Source: Bacillus fonticola
GTDB lineage: Bacteria > Bacillota > Bacilli > Bacillales > JC228
Direction of reading: 5' to 3'
Assembly: GCF_012955605.1 (NCBI RefSeq)
Contig: NZ_CP052135.1
Coordinates: forward strand, 1,271,501-1,335,500
Length of the DNA: 64,000 bases
Under the pieces are notes generated by a model. The model was not told the origin of the DNA. It saw nothing but the letters and a program-made list of their open reading frames with translations, and did not search any database. The position numbers were made by a program, and so were the translations under genes. Of the stretch, positions 47,969 to 57,087 are shown piece after piece. How positions within the stretch are numbered: position 1 is the first letter of the stretch; the number at the start of each line of letters is the position of its first letter.

Positions 47969-49941
47969 TCATAGGTAAGCGCATTAGTGGTCGATACAAA
48001 GTAAAAGAGATGGTTGGCGGCGGCGGGATGGCCAACGTTTATTTAGCCCACGATATAATTTTGGATCGTGATGTTGCTGTAAAAGTGTTGCGTATGGATT
48101 TTTCGGAGGACGATGAATTTATCCGTCGCTTTAGAAGAGAAGCGCAATCAGCGACAAGCCTAGCTCATCCGAACATCGTCAGTATTTATGACGTCGGCGA
48201 AGAAGATGACTTGTACTACATTGTAATGGAATACGTCGAAGGCATGACATTAAAACAATACATACAAAAACAACACCCTGTTCCGTTAGAGAGAAGTATG
48301 CGCATCATGGAACAATTAACAGACGCGATTGCCCATGCCCATCAAAACGGGATCATCCATAGAGACATTAAGCCACAAAACATTCTTATAAACGAACGAG
48401 GTACGGTGAAAATTACCGACTTTGGTATCGCGATGGCGTTAAGTGCCACTTCCATTACGCAAACCAATTCTGTATTAGGCTCTGTTCACTATTTGTCACC
48501 AGAGCAAGCGCGTGGTGGAATGGCGACAAAGAAATCGGATCTGTACTCTCTCGGCATCGTTATGTTCGAATTGCTCACTGGACGTTTGCCGTTTTACGGG
48601 GAGTCTGCAGTGTCCATTGCCTTAAAGCATTTGCAAAGCGAAACACCTTCCTTAAAACGTTGGGCACCAGACCTTCCTCAGGCGGTTGAGAACGTCGTGC
48701 TACAAGCGACAGCAAAAGATCCTTTTTATCGATTTGAGACAGCAGAAAGTATGGAAGCAGCTTTGCAAACGGCGTTGCTCCCAGAAAACGAACACGTACG
48801 ACCGTTCGCGACTCCTAAAGACGAGGATGCCACGAAGGCCATTCCAATTATTTCGGATGATTCGAAACTTGATGGGACGACTGAAGATACGATTGTCAAT
48901 ACAAAAACAAAAGAACGTGCTCTTGTGCAACCCGAACCTGAAGCAGTTCAAAAGAAGAGAAAAAAGTGGCCATGGATCGTGGCTGTTTTAATCGTACTGC
49001 TTTTGATAGGAGGTTTGTTTGCGTATGCCTTTTCTCAGGCTTTGTTTGGGCCGACGATGATACAAGTGCCAGATGTATCTGGTGAAAAAGTGGATGACGC
49101 AATCGATCTATTAGAAGAGGCGGGCTTTGTTGTAGTGGATGAAACAGAAATAGAAACGAGTGATACAGTGGAAGCGGGACTCGTGATTGAAACAAATCCA
49201 AATGCAGGTTCACGTGAAGAAGAAGGCTCTGAAATTGTACTCGTGGAAAGCTCTGGAAAAGAGATGGTGGAAGTAGGCGACTACACGAACCGCTCATACG
49301 ACCAAGTCATTCGTCTCCTCGAGGATATCCCGTTCCAAAACATTGTGAAGGAAGAAATCTTTAGTGAAGAGGATGTGGGTACAGTGCTTGACCAAAGCGT
49401 GGAGGCAGGGAGCGAAGTTGTGGTAGAGGAAACTGAACTTGTCCTCACGGTCAGCAAAGGTCAAGAACAAATTGAATTACAGGATCTAACCGAGTATACA
49501 GGAGCGCAATTGGCAGAATATGAGGAGAGTACTGGCCTCAAAATAGAAGTAACTGGTGAAGAGTACCATGAGTTTATTGAAGCAGGCCTTGTGATCTCCC
49601 AGGATCCAGAGCCAGGGTCTAGGTTAGTTGATGGAGACACCGTATCCGTTACGGTCAGTAAAGGGAAGGAAGAAGCACCTCCACAAAAGGTGTCAAGAAC
49701 ATTCACCATTGAGTACTTACCGGCAGAAGAAGGCGCTGTTCAAGAAGTACAAGTATACATTGATGACTTGAACAATAGTATGACAGAACCATTTGAAACG
49801 TTTACTTTGGAAGAAACAGTGGAAAGAACGTACGAATTTACAATTGCAGAAGGGACACGTGCAGGAATTAAAGTCGTTCGTGATAGCAAGGTAATTATTG
49901 ACGATGTTATTCCTTACGAAGAACAAGCGAGCGAGGAGTGA
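47965..49941 (+). CDS. prkC: Membrane serine/threonine kinase with PASTA domains (PrkC)
   Basis: PrkC senses muropeptides and signals in germination and stationary phase. The 658-residue protein has a Hanks-type kinase domain (about 10-270: GGGGMANVYLA, K40, HRDIKPQNIL with D134, DFG at 152-154) and a juxtamembrane linker. One membrane helix follows (about 335-357, WPWIVAVLIVLLLIGG), then three extracellular PASTA repeats (about 366-572) and a C-terminal domain. Size and plan equal B. subtilis PrkC. Confidence 0.95.
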   Translation: MIIGKRISGRYKVKEMVGGGGMANVYLAHDIILDRDVAVKVLRMDFSEDDEFIRRFRREAQSATSLAHPNIVSIYDVGEEDDLYYIVMEYVEGMTLKQYIQKQHPVPLERSMRIMEQLTDAIAHAHQNGIIHRDIKPQNILINERGTVKITDFGIAMALSATSITQTNSVLGSVHYLSPEQARGGMATKKSDLYSLGIVMFELLTGRLPFYGESAVSIALKHLQSETPSLKRWAPDLPQAVENVVLQATAKDPFYRFETAESMEAALQTALLPENEHVRPFATPKDEDATKAIPIISDDSKLDGTTEDTIVNTKTKERALVQPEPEAVQKKRKKWPWIVAVLIVLLLIGGLFAYAFSQALFGPTMIQVPDVSGEKVDDAIDLLEEAGFVVVDETEIETSDTVEAGLVIETNPNAGSREEEGSEIVLVESSGKEMVEVGDYTNRSYDQVIRLLEDIPFQNIVKEEIFSEEDVGTVLDQSVEAGSEVVVEETELVLTVSKGQEQIELQDLTEYTGAQLAEYEESTGLKIEVTGEEYHEFIEAGLVISQDPEPGSRLVDGDTVSVTVSKGKEEAPPQKVSRTFTIEYLPAEEGAVQEVQVYIDDLNNSMTEPFETFTLEETVERTYEFTIAEGTRAGIKVVRDSKVIIDDVIPYEEQASEE

Positions 49942-49945
49942 GGCT

Positions 49946-50836
49946 ATGCCAAGAGGGACCATTCGAAAGGCGATGAGCGGTTTTTATTATGTGAAATCGG
50001 ATGAAGGAACGTTTCAATGTCGAGGGCGCGGTTTATTTCGGAAGCAAAACATTACTCCGCTTGTCGGTGACAATGTAGAGTTTGAAGCGGACAACCAGAC
50101 AGAGGGTGTCATCACCTCTGTGGCAGAAAGAGAAAACGAACTCGCGCGCCCTCCGATAGCTAATGTAGATCAAGCGATTCTTGTCAGTTCTGTTAAGGAA
50201 CCCGATTTTCATACGAAGTTATTGGACAGATTCCTTGTCGTCATTGAATCAAAGTTCATTCTTCCGATTATTTGCTTTACGAAAATGGATTTGATCAGCG
50301 AAGAAAATCAGGAAGAAATTCAGAAATACATTGAGGACTATCAAAAGATTGGATATACCTGTGTGCAAACTTCCTCCGAGATCGATGAAGGATTAGAGGA
50401 GCTTTTGCCATATGTGAAAGGAAAGACGAGTGTCGTCGCAGGCCAATCTGGTGTTGGTAAATCTTCTTTATTAAACGCTTTGCAACCGAATTTAGAGTTG
50501 AAAACGGACGACATTTCCGCAGCACTAGGACGAGGTAAGCATACGACGCGTCACGTGGAACTTTTAGAAATTGGAGATGGGCTCATTGCGGATACGCCTG
50601 GCTTTAGTTCGCTAGACTTTCAAGAAATTGAAAAAGAGACACTTCCACATTGTTTCCCTGAATTTGTGGAAAGAGCCTCGCAGTGCAAATTCCGAGGCTG
50701 TTCGCATCAAAATGAACCAAAGTGCGCCGTGAAAGCTGCGGTAGAAAATGGTGAAATTCCTGCCTATCGATACGAACACTATAAAGAATTTTATCAAGAA
50801 ATCGTGGACAGAAAGCCGAGGTATCCATCATCATGA
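49946..50836 (+). CDS. rsgA: Ribosome small-subunit-dependent GTPase A (RsgA/CpgA)
   Basis: RsgA is a late 30S assembly checkpoint GTPase. The 296-residue protein has an N-terminal OB fold and a circularly permuted GTPase with motifs in the order G4 (FTKMDL), G1 ([14 protein letters not shown]), G3 (DTPGF). A C-terminal zinc site C-x5-C-x-H-x5-C ([14 protein letters not shown]) ends it. ATG 49946 is used (AGCGAGGAG just before); the frame upstream belongs to prkC in another frame. It overlaps rpe by ATGA. Confidence 0.94.
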   Translation: MPRGTIRKAMSGFYYVKSDEGTFQCRGRGLFRKQNITPLVGDNVEFEADNQTEGVITSVAERENELARPPIANVDQAILVSSVKEPDFHTKLLDRFLVVIESKFILPIICFTKMDLISEENQEEIQKYIEDYQKIGYTCVQTSSEIDEGLEELLPYVKGKTSVVAGQSGVGKSSLLNALQPNLELKTDDISAALGRGKHTTRHVELLEIGDGLIADTPGFSSLDFQEIEKETLPHCFPEFVERASQCKFRGCSHQNEPKCAVKAAVENGEIPAYRYEHYKEFYQEIVDRKPRYPSS

Positions 50837-51489
50837 AGAACGTTCTTATTGCCCCATCGATTCTATCAGCCGATTTTGGCAACCTCGCTCGTGAGGTCAC
50901 TTCTTTAGAAAAGGCAGGAGCTGACTGGATTCATGTTGACGTGATGGACGGCCATTTTGTACCCAATTTGTCATTCGGCCCACCGGTGATTGAGGCGATT
51001 CGGCCCTTGACAGCATTACCGCTTGACGTGCACCTCATGATCAACAATCCAGATGATTACTTAGAGACTTACGCCAAAGCAGGAGCTGATTTGATCAGCG
51101 TTCACGCGGAGGTTTGCCCTCATTTGCATAGAACGATTCAGCACATACACCAACTTGAGGTGAAAGCAGGCGTCGTGCTAAATCCAGCGACTCCCGTTAG
51201 TGTGATCGAACCGGTGTTAGATATGGTAGATTTAGTTCTCGTTATGTCCGTTAACCCTGGTTTCGGTGGTCAGCAGTTCCTACCATTGGCTCTAGAAAAG
51301 ATTAGGGAGCTAAGTAGGCTGAAAGAGGGGAAAGGATTCTCCTACGAAATTGAAGTGGATGGCGGCGTAAACGAGGAAACAGCAGGAGCGTGTGCAGCAG
51401 CAGGAGCTACCGTACTTGTTAGTGGTTCAGCAATTATGAAAGCGACAGATCGTGCGGAGACGATTAAACAATTGCGAGCAAGGGGTTAG
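50833..51489 (+). CDS. rpe: Ribulose-phosphate 3-epimerase
   Basis: It interconverts ribulose 5-phosphate and xylulose 5-phosphate in the pentose phosphate pathway. The 218-residue TIM barrel carries [17 protein letters not shown], the metal-binding [30 protein letters not shown] and the phosphate loop EVDGGV. It overlaps rsgA by 4 bases, as in B. subtilis. Confidence 0.95.
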   Translation: MKNVLIAPSILSADFGNLAREVTSLEKAGADWIHVDVMDGHFVPNLSFGPPVIEAIRPLTALPLDVHLMINNPDDYLETYAKAGADLISVHAEVCPHLHRTIQHIHQLEVKAGVVLNPATPVSVIEPVLDMVDLVLVMSVNPGFGGQQFLPLALEKIRELSRLKEGKGFSYEIEVDGGVNEETAGACAAAGATVLVSGSAIMKATDRAETIKQLRARG

Positions 51490-51534
51490 GCATTCGCCTA
51501 GCTCCTTTCTTTTCAGTAAAGGAGACGTGAGACG

Positions 51535-52197
51535 ATGCGCTATTGCTTAGTACTAGCGGGAGAGCTAGATGTTTCGTTGCTACATGATGAACAGGAGGAG
51601 GTGAGATGGGTAGGGGTGGATCGGGGAGCGTTTTCGATTGTGAAAGAAGGACTTCCTTTGATAGCAGCGATAGGCGACTTTGACTCAGGAGACTCCCCAG
51701 CAAAACTCGCTCATCTAGAAACGTTACAGCAACTTGAAATAGCACACCGAGAAAAAGATGAGACAGACTTAGAGCTAGCGGTGCGCTGGTTAACGTCCCG
51801 AGAAGACGTGACAGAAATTGTCTTGTACGGGGCGACAGGCGGACGCTATGACCATCAATACGCCACCTTATTTTATTTGGCCAGACAAAAACAACAAGGG
51901 CTTCTTTCGGCGCCAACCATCATAAAAGACGTCAATAACAAACAGAGCATTTACACAAAAGGTACATACAATGTGGAGAGAGACGAAGAAAAACCGTACG
52001 TTTCTTTTTTGCCTCTAAATGGGGACGTGTCTGGACTTACTTTACACGGAATGAAGTACGAATTAAATGATTGTCATATTTCTTTCGGTTCCACACTATG
52101 TATTAGTAACGAACTTATAAAGCAACATGGATCATTTTCGTTTAAAGAAGGGGTTCTGTTACTGGTACAAAGCCGTGATGGAAGCGCCCCGAAATAG
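51535..52197 (+). CDS. thiN: Thiamine pyrophosphokinase
   Basis: It makes thiamine diphosphate from thiamine and ATP. The 220-residue protein has the pyrophosphokinase motifs VGVDRGAF, AIGDFDSGD and the DETDLELAVRW segment, then LYGATGGRYDHQ, and a C-terminal vitamin-B1-binding beta domain. AAAGGAG lies before ATG 51535. It sits between rpe and spoVM, the conserved order. Confidence 0.93.
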   Translation: MRYCLVLAGELDVSLLHDEQEEVRWVGVDRGAFSIVKEGLPLIAAIGDFDSGDSPAKLAHLETLQQLEIAHREKDETDLELAVRWLTSREDVTEIVLYGATGGRYDHQYATLFYLARQKQQGLLSAPTIIKDVNNKQSIYTKGTYNVERDEEKPYVSFLPLNGDVSGLTLHGMKYELNDCHISFGSTLCISNELIKQHGSFSFKEGVLLLVQSRDGSAPK

Positions 52198-52231
52198 ACG
52201 TCCGTATGAACGGATGAGGAGGGACTCTGCC

Positions 52232-52312
52232 GTGAAGTTTTACACGATCAAACTGCCGAAGTTTCTAGGTGGACTTGTCAAAGTGATGCTAGGATCATTT
52301 AAAAAACAATAG
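52232..52312 (+). CDS. spoVM: Stage V sporulation protein M
   Basis: SpoVM is a 26-residue amphipathic peptide that recognises the curved forespore membrane and anchors SpoIVA in coat assembly. GTG 52232 (GAGGAGGG upstream) opens a frame reading KFYTIKLPKFLGGLVKVMLG and ending SFKKQ, nearly the B. subtilis peptide including the helix-shaping proline at position 9. It shows the organism forms endospores. It is easily missed because of its size. Confidence 0.95.
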   Translation: MKFYTIKLPKFLGGLVKVMLGSFKKQ

Positions 52313-52340
52313 GTGTACGCCTAGATGAACAGGTAAAGAA

Positions 52341-52371
52341 AAAAAGTCGCCAGTAGTCGGCGACTTTTTTG
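52341..52371. terminator. Bidirectional terminator between spoVM and rpmB
   Basis: AAAAGTCGCC pairs with GGCGACTTTT around a 6-base loop, with A residues on one side and T residues on the other, suitable for both converging genes. Confidence 0.8.
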
Positions 52372-52385
52372 TGTAGCTTTGTCGT

Positions 52386-52510
52386 TGTCCAGCTCCGGCG
52401 GCTAGGGCACCGCGCGTCATTTCGCCCCCTCCGTAAAAGTCTGAAGAACGACTTTTACAACGGTGTCGAGATGAGCGGGATATCCTAAAGCAAGCCGCCT
52501 CCGCTTTTCT
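52386..52510 (-). repeat. Interspersed repeat family B, copy 1 (minus orientation)
   Basis: On the minus strand it starts AGAAAAGCGGAGGCGGCTTG, contains an inner hairpin GTAAAAGTC-GTTCTTCA-GACTTTTAC, and ends CCCTAGCCGCCGGAGCTGGA. GGCGGCT and AGCCGCC pair across the element. The copy at 55288-55395 is clearly related but opposite in direction. It abuts the 3' end of rpmB. Confidence 0.75.
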
Positions 52511-52512
52511 AA

Positions 52513-52701
52513 TTACACGCGTTCTACTTTACCTGATTTCAAGGCACGAGCAGAAACGTATACTTTTTTTGGTTTACCATCAACAAGGATGCGAACCTTT
52601 TGAAGGTTAGCGCCCCATTTACGACGACCAGAGTTCATCGCATGAGAGCGAGAGTTTCCAAAAGATGCTTTCTTCCCAGTGACTGCACATTGTTTCGGCA
52701 T
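52513..52701 (-). CDS. rpmB: 50S ribosomal protein L28
   Basis: The 62-residue L28 has the family pattern [20 protein letters not shown], then [12 protein letters not shown] and [22 protein letters not shown] gives a strong ribosome-binding site before the ATG at 52699-52701. It is on the minus strand between spoVM and yloU, as in B. subtilis. It is the non-zinc form, since the C-x2-C pairs are absent. Confidence 0.95.
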   Translation of the reverse strand: MPKQCAVTGKKASFGNSRSHAMNSGRRKWGANLQKVRILVDGKPKKVYVSARALKSGKVERV

Positions 52702-52880
52702 GTATTACACCTCCAAGTCCAATCCATACACTTATCTTGCCTTCGTTTTTTCATTATCTTAAACAGAGACTTGCTAAATGTACCATAAGTGAGGGGGCAT
52801 TTCAATATATATTAGCTGTGAGGCAAGCCCGTGAGTTGCTTTGGAAGATCCGGTTGTTCAGAAATCGGCGAAAAGGTGTC

Positions 52881-53140
52881 AGAAATCCGCGATCAGAGGA
52901 ATATATCCGCGATCAGAGGCAGATATCCGCGATCAGAGGAATATATCCGCGATCAGAGGAATATATCCGCGATCAGAAGCAGATATCCGCGGTTAGGAGG
53001 ATATATCCGCGATCAGAGGAATATATCCGCGGTCAGAGGAATATATCCGCGATCAGGGGAATATATCCGCGATCAGAAGCAGATATCCGCGATCAGAGGA
53101 ATATATCCGCGATCAGAGGCAGATATCCGCGTTCAAAGGT
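52881..53140. repeat. Tandem array 3: about 13 copies of a 20-bp unit
   Basis: The unit ATATATCCGCGATCAGAGGA repeats in perfect 20-bp register. Variants are AGATATCCGC, GGTCAGAGGA and GATCAGAAGC. No stop falls in two of the forward frames, so false peptide frames (about 52737-53165 and 52831-53175) arise from it. It lies between the divergent rpmB and yloU and ends about 30 bp before a promoter. Confidence 0.95.
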
Positions 53141-53171
53141 CAGGAACCCATTTGCCCTTTGCTAATATCCT

Positions 53172-53200
53172 TTGAACGTTGCTTCTCCTTATAGTAAAAT
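53172..53200 (+). promoter_or_regulatory. Sigma-A promoter before yloU-fakA
   Basis: TTGAAC (53172-53177), a 17-base spacer and TAAAAT (53195-53200), 38 bp before the yloU start. Confidence 0.7.
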
Positions 53201-53238
53201 AAAGCTTAGCCATGAAGAAACGATAGGGGGGGTTCACT

Positions 53239-53601
53239 GTGTCGATTGAATTGCAGACGAAATTCGGTCAGATTGACATTTCCAATGAAGTGATAGCCGC
53301 AGTTGCTGGGGGAGCTGCCGTAGACTGCTACGGTATTGTTGGAATGGCAAGTAAACACCAAATTCGCGACGGTCTAACGGACATTTTGCGAAAAGAGAAC
53401 TTCACGCGTGGTGTCATCGTAAGACAACAGGATGACGACATGCACATTGATATGTACATTATCGTTAGCTATGGGACTAAAATTTCAGAGGTGGCTCATA
53501 ACGTGCAGTCAAAAGTGCGATATACGCTAGAGAAGACAGTGGGTATTGCTGCCCGTTCTGTCAATATCTACGTTCAAGGGGTCTTCGTCGCAAGCCCGTA
53601 A
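53239..53601 (+). CDS. yloU: Asp23/Gls24 family envelope stress protein (YloU)
   Basis: A 120-residue Asp23-family protein, an alpha-beta domain often tied to the cell envelope and co-transcribed with the fatty acid kinase gene. Marks are ISNEVIAAVAGGAAVDCYGIVGM and the C-terminal SVNIYVQGV. GTG 53239 follows AGGGGGGG. It lies 16 bp before fakA; the pairing suggests a shared role in lipid or envelope upkeep, but the exact function is not known. Confidence 0.92.
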   Translation: MSIELQTKFGQIDISNEVIAAVAGGAAVDCYGIVGMASKHQIRDGLTDILRKENFTRGVIVRQQDDDMHIDMYIIVSYGTKISEVAHNVQSKVRYTLEKTVGIAARSVNIYVQGVFVASP

Positions 53602-53617
53602 CTGAGGAGGAAAGTTT

Positions 53618-55288
53618 GTGTCTTGTACAAAAATAAATGGTAGTCAGTTTCGCGATATGCTCATATACGGGTCAGAACAACTCGCGAAACATGCTAGTAA
53701 AGTAGATGCGTTAAACGTGTTCCCGGTTCCAGACGGTGACACGGGAACGAATATGAATTTATCGATGACTTCGGGAGCGAAAGAAGTCAAGCATCTTTCA
53801 ATTGATCATGTAGGAACGGTAGGTACAAGCCTGGCAAAAGGTTTGTTGATGGGTGCGCGCGGAAACTCTGGCGTTATTCTTTCACAATTGTTCCGTGGCT
53901 TTTCCAAGCACATCGAGCAAAAGCCCACACTTACTACGAAGGAATTTGCTGATGCATTGAACAAAGGTGTCGAAACGGCATACAAGGCAGTGATGAAACC
54001 CGTGGAAGGAACAATTTTGACAGTTGCAAAAGATGCAGCGATCAAAGCTGTTCAAATTGCAGAGCGCGAGCAAGAATTCGTTCCATTTATGGAGGGAGTT
54101 TTGCAAGAGGCAGAAGCTTCATTGCAGCGCACACCTGATCTGCTTCCGGTACTAAAAGAAGTCGGTGTAGTAGACAGTGGAGGCCAAGGCTTAGTTCACG
54201 TATACGAAGGGTTTCTTTCCCAGTTAAAAGGTGAAGAGCTACCTTCTAGCGGCAGAGTAGAGCAGCCGTCTATGAACGATCTTGTAGAACTCGAGCACCA
54301 CAAACACGCACAAGGTCATATATCAACTGAAGATATTGAATTTGGCTACTGTACTGAGTTTATGGTTGTACTAGAAGAAGAGAAGAAAACATTTGACGAG
54401 GAGGTTTATCGCCAAGAAATTAGTCGTTTTGGCGATTCACTGCTTGTGATTAGTGATGAAGAACTAGTGAAAGTACATATCCATGCTGAGCATCCAGGTG
54501 AAGTTCTTTCTTATGGACAACGGTACGGAAGTTTGATCAACATAAAGATTGAAAACATGCGCAAGCAGCACGCTGAGATTACGGGCGGTACTTCAGTTGC
54601 TCCAGCAAAATCTCCAAAACAAAAGGAAAAACAGAAGTACGGTATCGTGACAGTGGCAATGGGAAATGGCATCGCCGAGCTGTTCCGTAGCATTGGCGCC
54701 CATGCTGTCATTGAAGGTGGCCAGACGATGAATCCGAGTACAAAGGATATCACGAAGGCGATTGAAGAAGTGAATGCTGAAACGGTCTTTATTTTGCCAA
54801 ATAATAAGAATATCGTTCTTGCGGCACAGCAAGCTGCTGAACTTGTGGAAACAGAAGCGTTTGTTATCCCTACAAAAACGGTACCACAAGGGTTAAGTGC
54901 ACTGCTCGCCTTTAATCCGATCCTCGATGCAAAAGCGAATGAAGAAGAGCTTCTCGAGGCGATGCAACAAGTGAAGTCGGGGCAAGTTACGTATGCAGTT
55001 CGCAACACGACGATCGATGGGATTGAGATTGCTGAAGGAGACTACATGGGTCTTGCTGAAGGTAGCATCGTCCTGAAAGAACAAGATCTGCTCTCTGCGT
55101 CAAAAGGTTTGCTCGCTCGCCTTCTAGACGATGACGCTGAGATTGTGACGGTGCTCGTTGGTGAAGAAGCGGCAGACGATGTGGTTGGTCAGCTCATTGC
55201 TTATTTAGAAGAAACGTACGAAGACGTAGAGGTGGAAGTGCATAAAGGCGGACAACCACTTTACCCGTTTATCTTCTCTGTAGAATAA
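53618..55288 (+). CDS. fakA: Fatty acid kinase catalytic subunit FakA (YloV)
   Basis: FakA phosphorylates fatty acids held by FakB proteins to acyl phosphates for phospholipid synthesis. The 556-residue protein has an N-terminal DAK2 ATP-binding domain (FPVPDGDTGTNMNLSMTSGA at about 31-50, GARGNSGVILSQLFRG), a middle domain, and a C-terminal DegV/EDD-like domain. GTG 53618 has GAGGAGG ahead. It fits functionally with plsX and fapR at the right end of the window. Confidence 0.93.
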   Translation: MSCTKINGSQFRDMLIYGSEQLAKHASKVDALNVFPVPDGDTGTNMNLSMTSGAKEVKHLSIDHVGTVGTSLAKGLLMGARGNSGVILSQLFRGFSKHIEQKPTLTTKEFADALNKGVETAYKAVMKPVEGTILTVAKDAAIKAVQIAEREQEFVPFMEGVLQEAEASLQRTPDLLPVLKEVGVVDSGGQGLVHVYEGFLSQLKGEELPSSGRVEQPSMNDLVELEHHKHAQGHISTEDIEFGYCTEFMVVLEEEKKTFDEEVYRQEISRFGDSLLVISDEELVKVHIHAEHPGEVLSYGQRYGSLINIKIENMRKQHAEITGGTSVAPAKSPKQKEKQKYGIVTVAMGNGIAELFRSIGAHAVIEGGQTMNPSTKDITKAIEEVNAETVFILPNNKNIVLAAQQAAELVETEAFVIPTKTVPQGLSALLAFNPILDAKANEEELLEAMQQVKSGQVTYAVRNTTIDGIEIAEGDYMGLAEGSIVLKEQDLLSASKGLLARLLDDDAEIVTVLVGEEAADDVVGQLIAYLEETYEDVEVEVHKGGQPLYPFIFSVE

Positions 55289-55395
55289 GAAAAGCGGAAG
55301 GCGCTTGTTCAGAGGAACCGGAGGGAAAGTCGTTCTTCAAACTTTCTCGGAGGGGCTAAAACGACGTGCGGTCCCCTAGCGACTGTAGCTAGACA
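55288..55395 (+). repeat. Interspersed repeat family B, copy 2
   Basis: It starts AGAAAAGCGGAAGGCGCTTG at the fakA stop, has the inner hairpin GGGAAAGT-CGTTCTTCAA-ACTTTCTC, then CGGAGGGG and ACGACGTGCGGT, and ends CCCTAGCGACTGTAGCTAGA. Related in opposite direction to 52386-52510. Confidence 0.75.
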
Positions 55396-55416
55396 AAACA
55401 AAATACTGAACATGTA

Positions 55417-55447
55417 CAGCCCGAATTCTTCCAACGTATTCGGGCTG
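55417..55447 (+). repeat. Perfect hairpin upstream of sdaAB
   Basis: CAGCCCGAAT (55417-55426) is the exact complement of ATTCGGGCTG (55438-55447). No T run follows, and TATGAT at about 55457 could be a -10 element. It may be a weak terminator for fakA or an operator. Confidence 0.5.
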
Positions 55448-55500
55448 TAAATATGTTATGATGATCACAAATGAGTATGAAGGTTAGGGGAGGAAGCGTC

Positions 55501-56163
55501 ATGAAATATAAGAGTGTGTTTGATATTATCGGGCCCGTGATGGTCGGTCCATCAAGTTCGCACACAGCAGGCGCTGCACGAATGGGGTTAGTGGCGAGAA
55601 ATTTGTTTAGACGTCAACCGAAATGGGCTTCTGTTCATTTATACGGATCGTTTGCCCAAACGTACAAGGGACACGGAACAGACGTGGCCATCATCGGTGG
55701 ATTGCTGAACTATAACACAGACGATTCTCGAATTATTGAAGCCCACGTACACGCAAAAGAGGCAGGTCTTCAAGTAGAGTTCCACGTAGAAGAGGCTGTC
55801 CTTGATCATCCGAATACTGCTCGCATAATTATTGGGGATGACGATGAAGAATTAGAAGTAGTCGCGATTTCAATCGGCGGTGGGATGATAGAAATTATCG
55901 AGTTAAACGGCTTTCCTTTGCGCCTCTCCGGGAACTATCCAGCGATCGTAGTCATGAACAACGATCGATTCGGTTGTATTGCAAACGTTTCCAAAGTGCT
56001 TGCCCAGTATGAATTGAATATCGGAAGAATGGAAGTTTCCCGTAAAGAGCTCGGTAAAAAGGCACTTATGACGATCGAAGTCGATGAAGCAATTGGTGAT
56101 GACGTGATTGCAGAAATTCTAAAACAACCCAATATTTTGCAAGTGACGAGAGTCGTAGATTAA
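55501..56163 (+). CDS. sdaAB: L-serine dehydratase, beta subunit
   Basis: With SdaAA it deaminates L-serine to pyruvate using a 4Fe-4S cluster. The 220-residue subunit has VGPSSSHTAGAARMG (about 16-30) and a C-terminal ACT domain (YPAIVVMNNDRFGCIANVSK) that probably senses serine. ATG 55501 follows GGGGAGG; the earlier in-frame ATGs lack spacing. It lies 27 bp before sdaAA. Confidence 0.94.
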   Translation: MKYKSVFDIIGPVMVGPSSSHTAGAARMGLVARNLFRRQPKWASVHLYGSFAQTYKGHGTDVAIIGGLLNYNTDDSRIIEAHVHAKEAGLQVEFHVEEAVLDHPNTARIIIGDDDEELEVVAISIGGGMIEIIELNGFPLRLSGNYPAIVVMNNDRFGCIANVSKVLAQYELNIGRMEVSRKELGKKALMTIEVDEAIGDDVIAEILKQPNILQVTRVVD

Positions 56164-56190
56164 TAGATTTTAGAGGAGGCGGTTCTCAAG

Positions 56191-57087
56191 ATGCTTTTTA
56201 AAAATGTAGCTGAACTTATCCATTACACAAAAACGCACAACATGCCGATTAGTGAAGTGATGCTTGAGCAAGAATCACAGGTGACAAAACGCTCGAAAGA
56301 AGACATTCTCGAGCGAATGGGCAAAAATTTAGCAGTCATGGAGAAAGCTGTCGAACGAGGGTTAAATGGGGTGACGTCGCACTCAGGATTAACTGGTGGC
56401 GATGCGGTACTCATTCAAAACTATATGAAAAACAAGAAGCCGTTATCAGGAAATTTGCTGTTAGATGCGGTTTCAAAAGCAGTGGCAACGAACGAAGTGA
56501 ACGCGGCGATGGGAACGATTTGCGCGACACCAACTGCAGGAAGTGCTGGCGTCGTACCGGGGACTTTGTTTGCTGTGAAAGAACAACTCCATCCAACACG
56601 CGAACAAATGGTACGCTTTCTCCTTACTTCAGGGGCGTTCGGTTTTGTTGTGGCAAACAACGCGTCTATTAGCGGAGCTGCCGGTGGTTGCCAAGCTGAA
56701 GTCGGGTCTGCTTCAGGAATGGCTTCTGCTGCGATCGTTGAAATGGCTGGCGGAACACCTGAACAAAGTGCTGATGCGATGGCGATTACGCTCAAAAACA
56801 TGCTAGGACTCGTTTGTGATCCTGTTGCTGGCCTCGTAGAAGTACCGTGTGTGAAGCGAAACGCAATGGGAGCGGCTAACGCCATGGTGGCTGCTGATAT
56901 GGCACTCGCTGGTGTGACGAGTCGAATTCCGTGTGACGAAGTAATCGCTGCGATGTTCGAAATAGGACAGCGAATGCCAACTGCGTTTAAAGAAACTGCA
57001 CAAGGAGGGTTGGCGGCAACACCAACAGGTCGCGCGTTAGAGGCGAAGATCTTTGGGGTTCCGCTCGGAAAAGGTGACTCTAAATAA
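56191..57087 (+). CDS. sdaAA: L-serine dehydratase, alpha subunit
   Basis: The 298-residue catalytic subunit carries the iron-sulfur cysteines in CATPTAGSAG, GGCQAEVGSASGM and LVCDPVAGLVEVPCVKRN. AGAGGAGG precedes ATG 56191. Its last codons overlap the recG start. In B. subtilis the same order sdaAB-sdaAA-recG is found. Confidence 0.94.
   Translation: MLFKNVAELIHYTKTHNMPISEVMLEQESQVTKRSKEDILERMGKNLAVMEKAVERGLNGVTSHSGLTGGDAVLIQNYMKNKKPLSGNLLLDAVSKAVATNEVNAAMGTICATPTAGSAGVVPGTLFAVKEQLHPTREQMVRFLLTSGAFGFVVANNASISGAAGGCQAEVGSASGMASAAIVEMAGGTPEQSADAMAITLKNMLGLVCDPVAGLVEVPCVKRNAMGAANAMVAADMALAGVTSRIPCDEVIAAMFEIGQRMPTAFKETAQGGLAATPTGRALEAKIFGVPLGKGDSK

Noticed and set aside
52737-53165. 142-residue repeat protein
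   Set aside because: The frame exists only because array 3 has no stops in this phase; a second phase is open too. There is no ribosome-binding site and no codon-level constraint.
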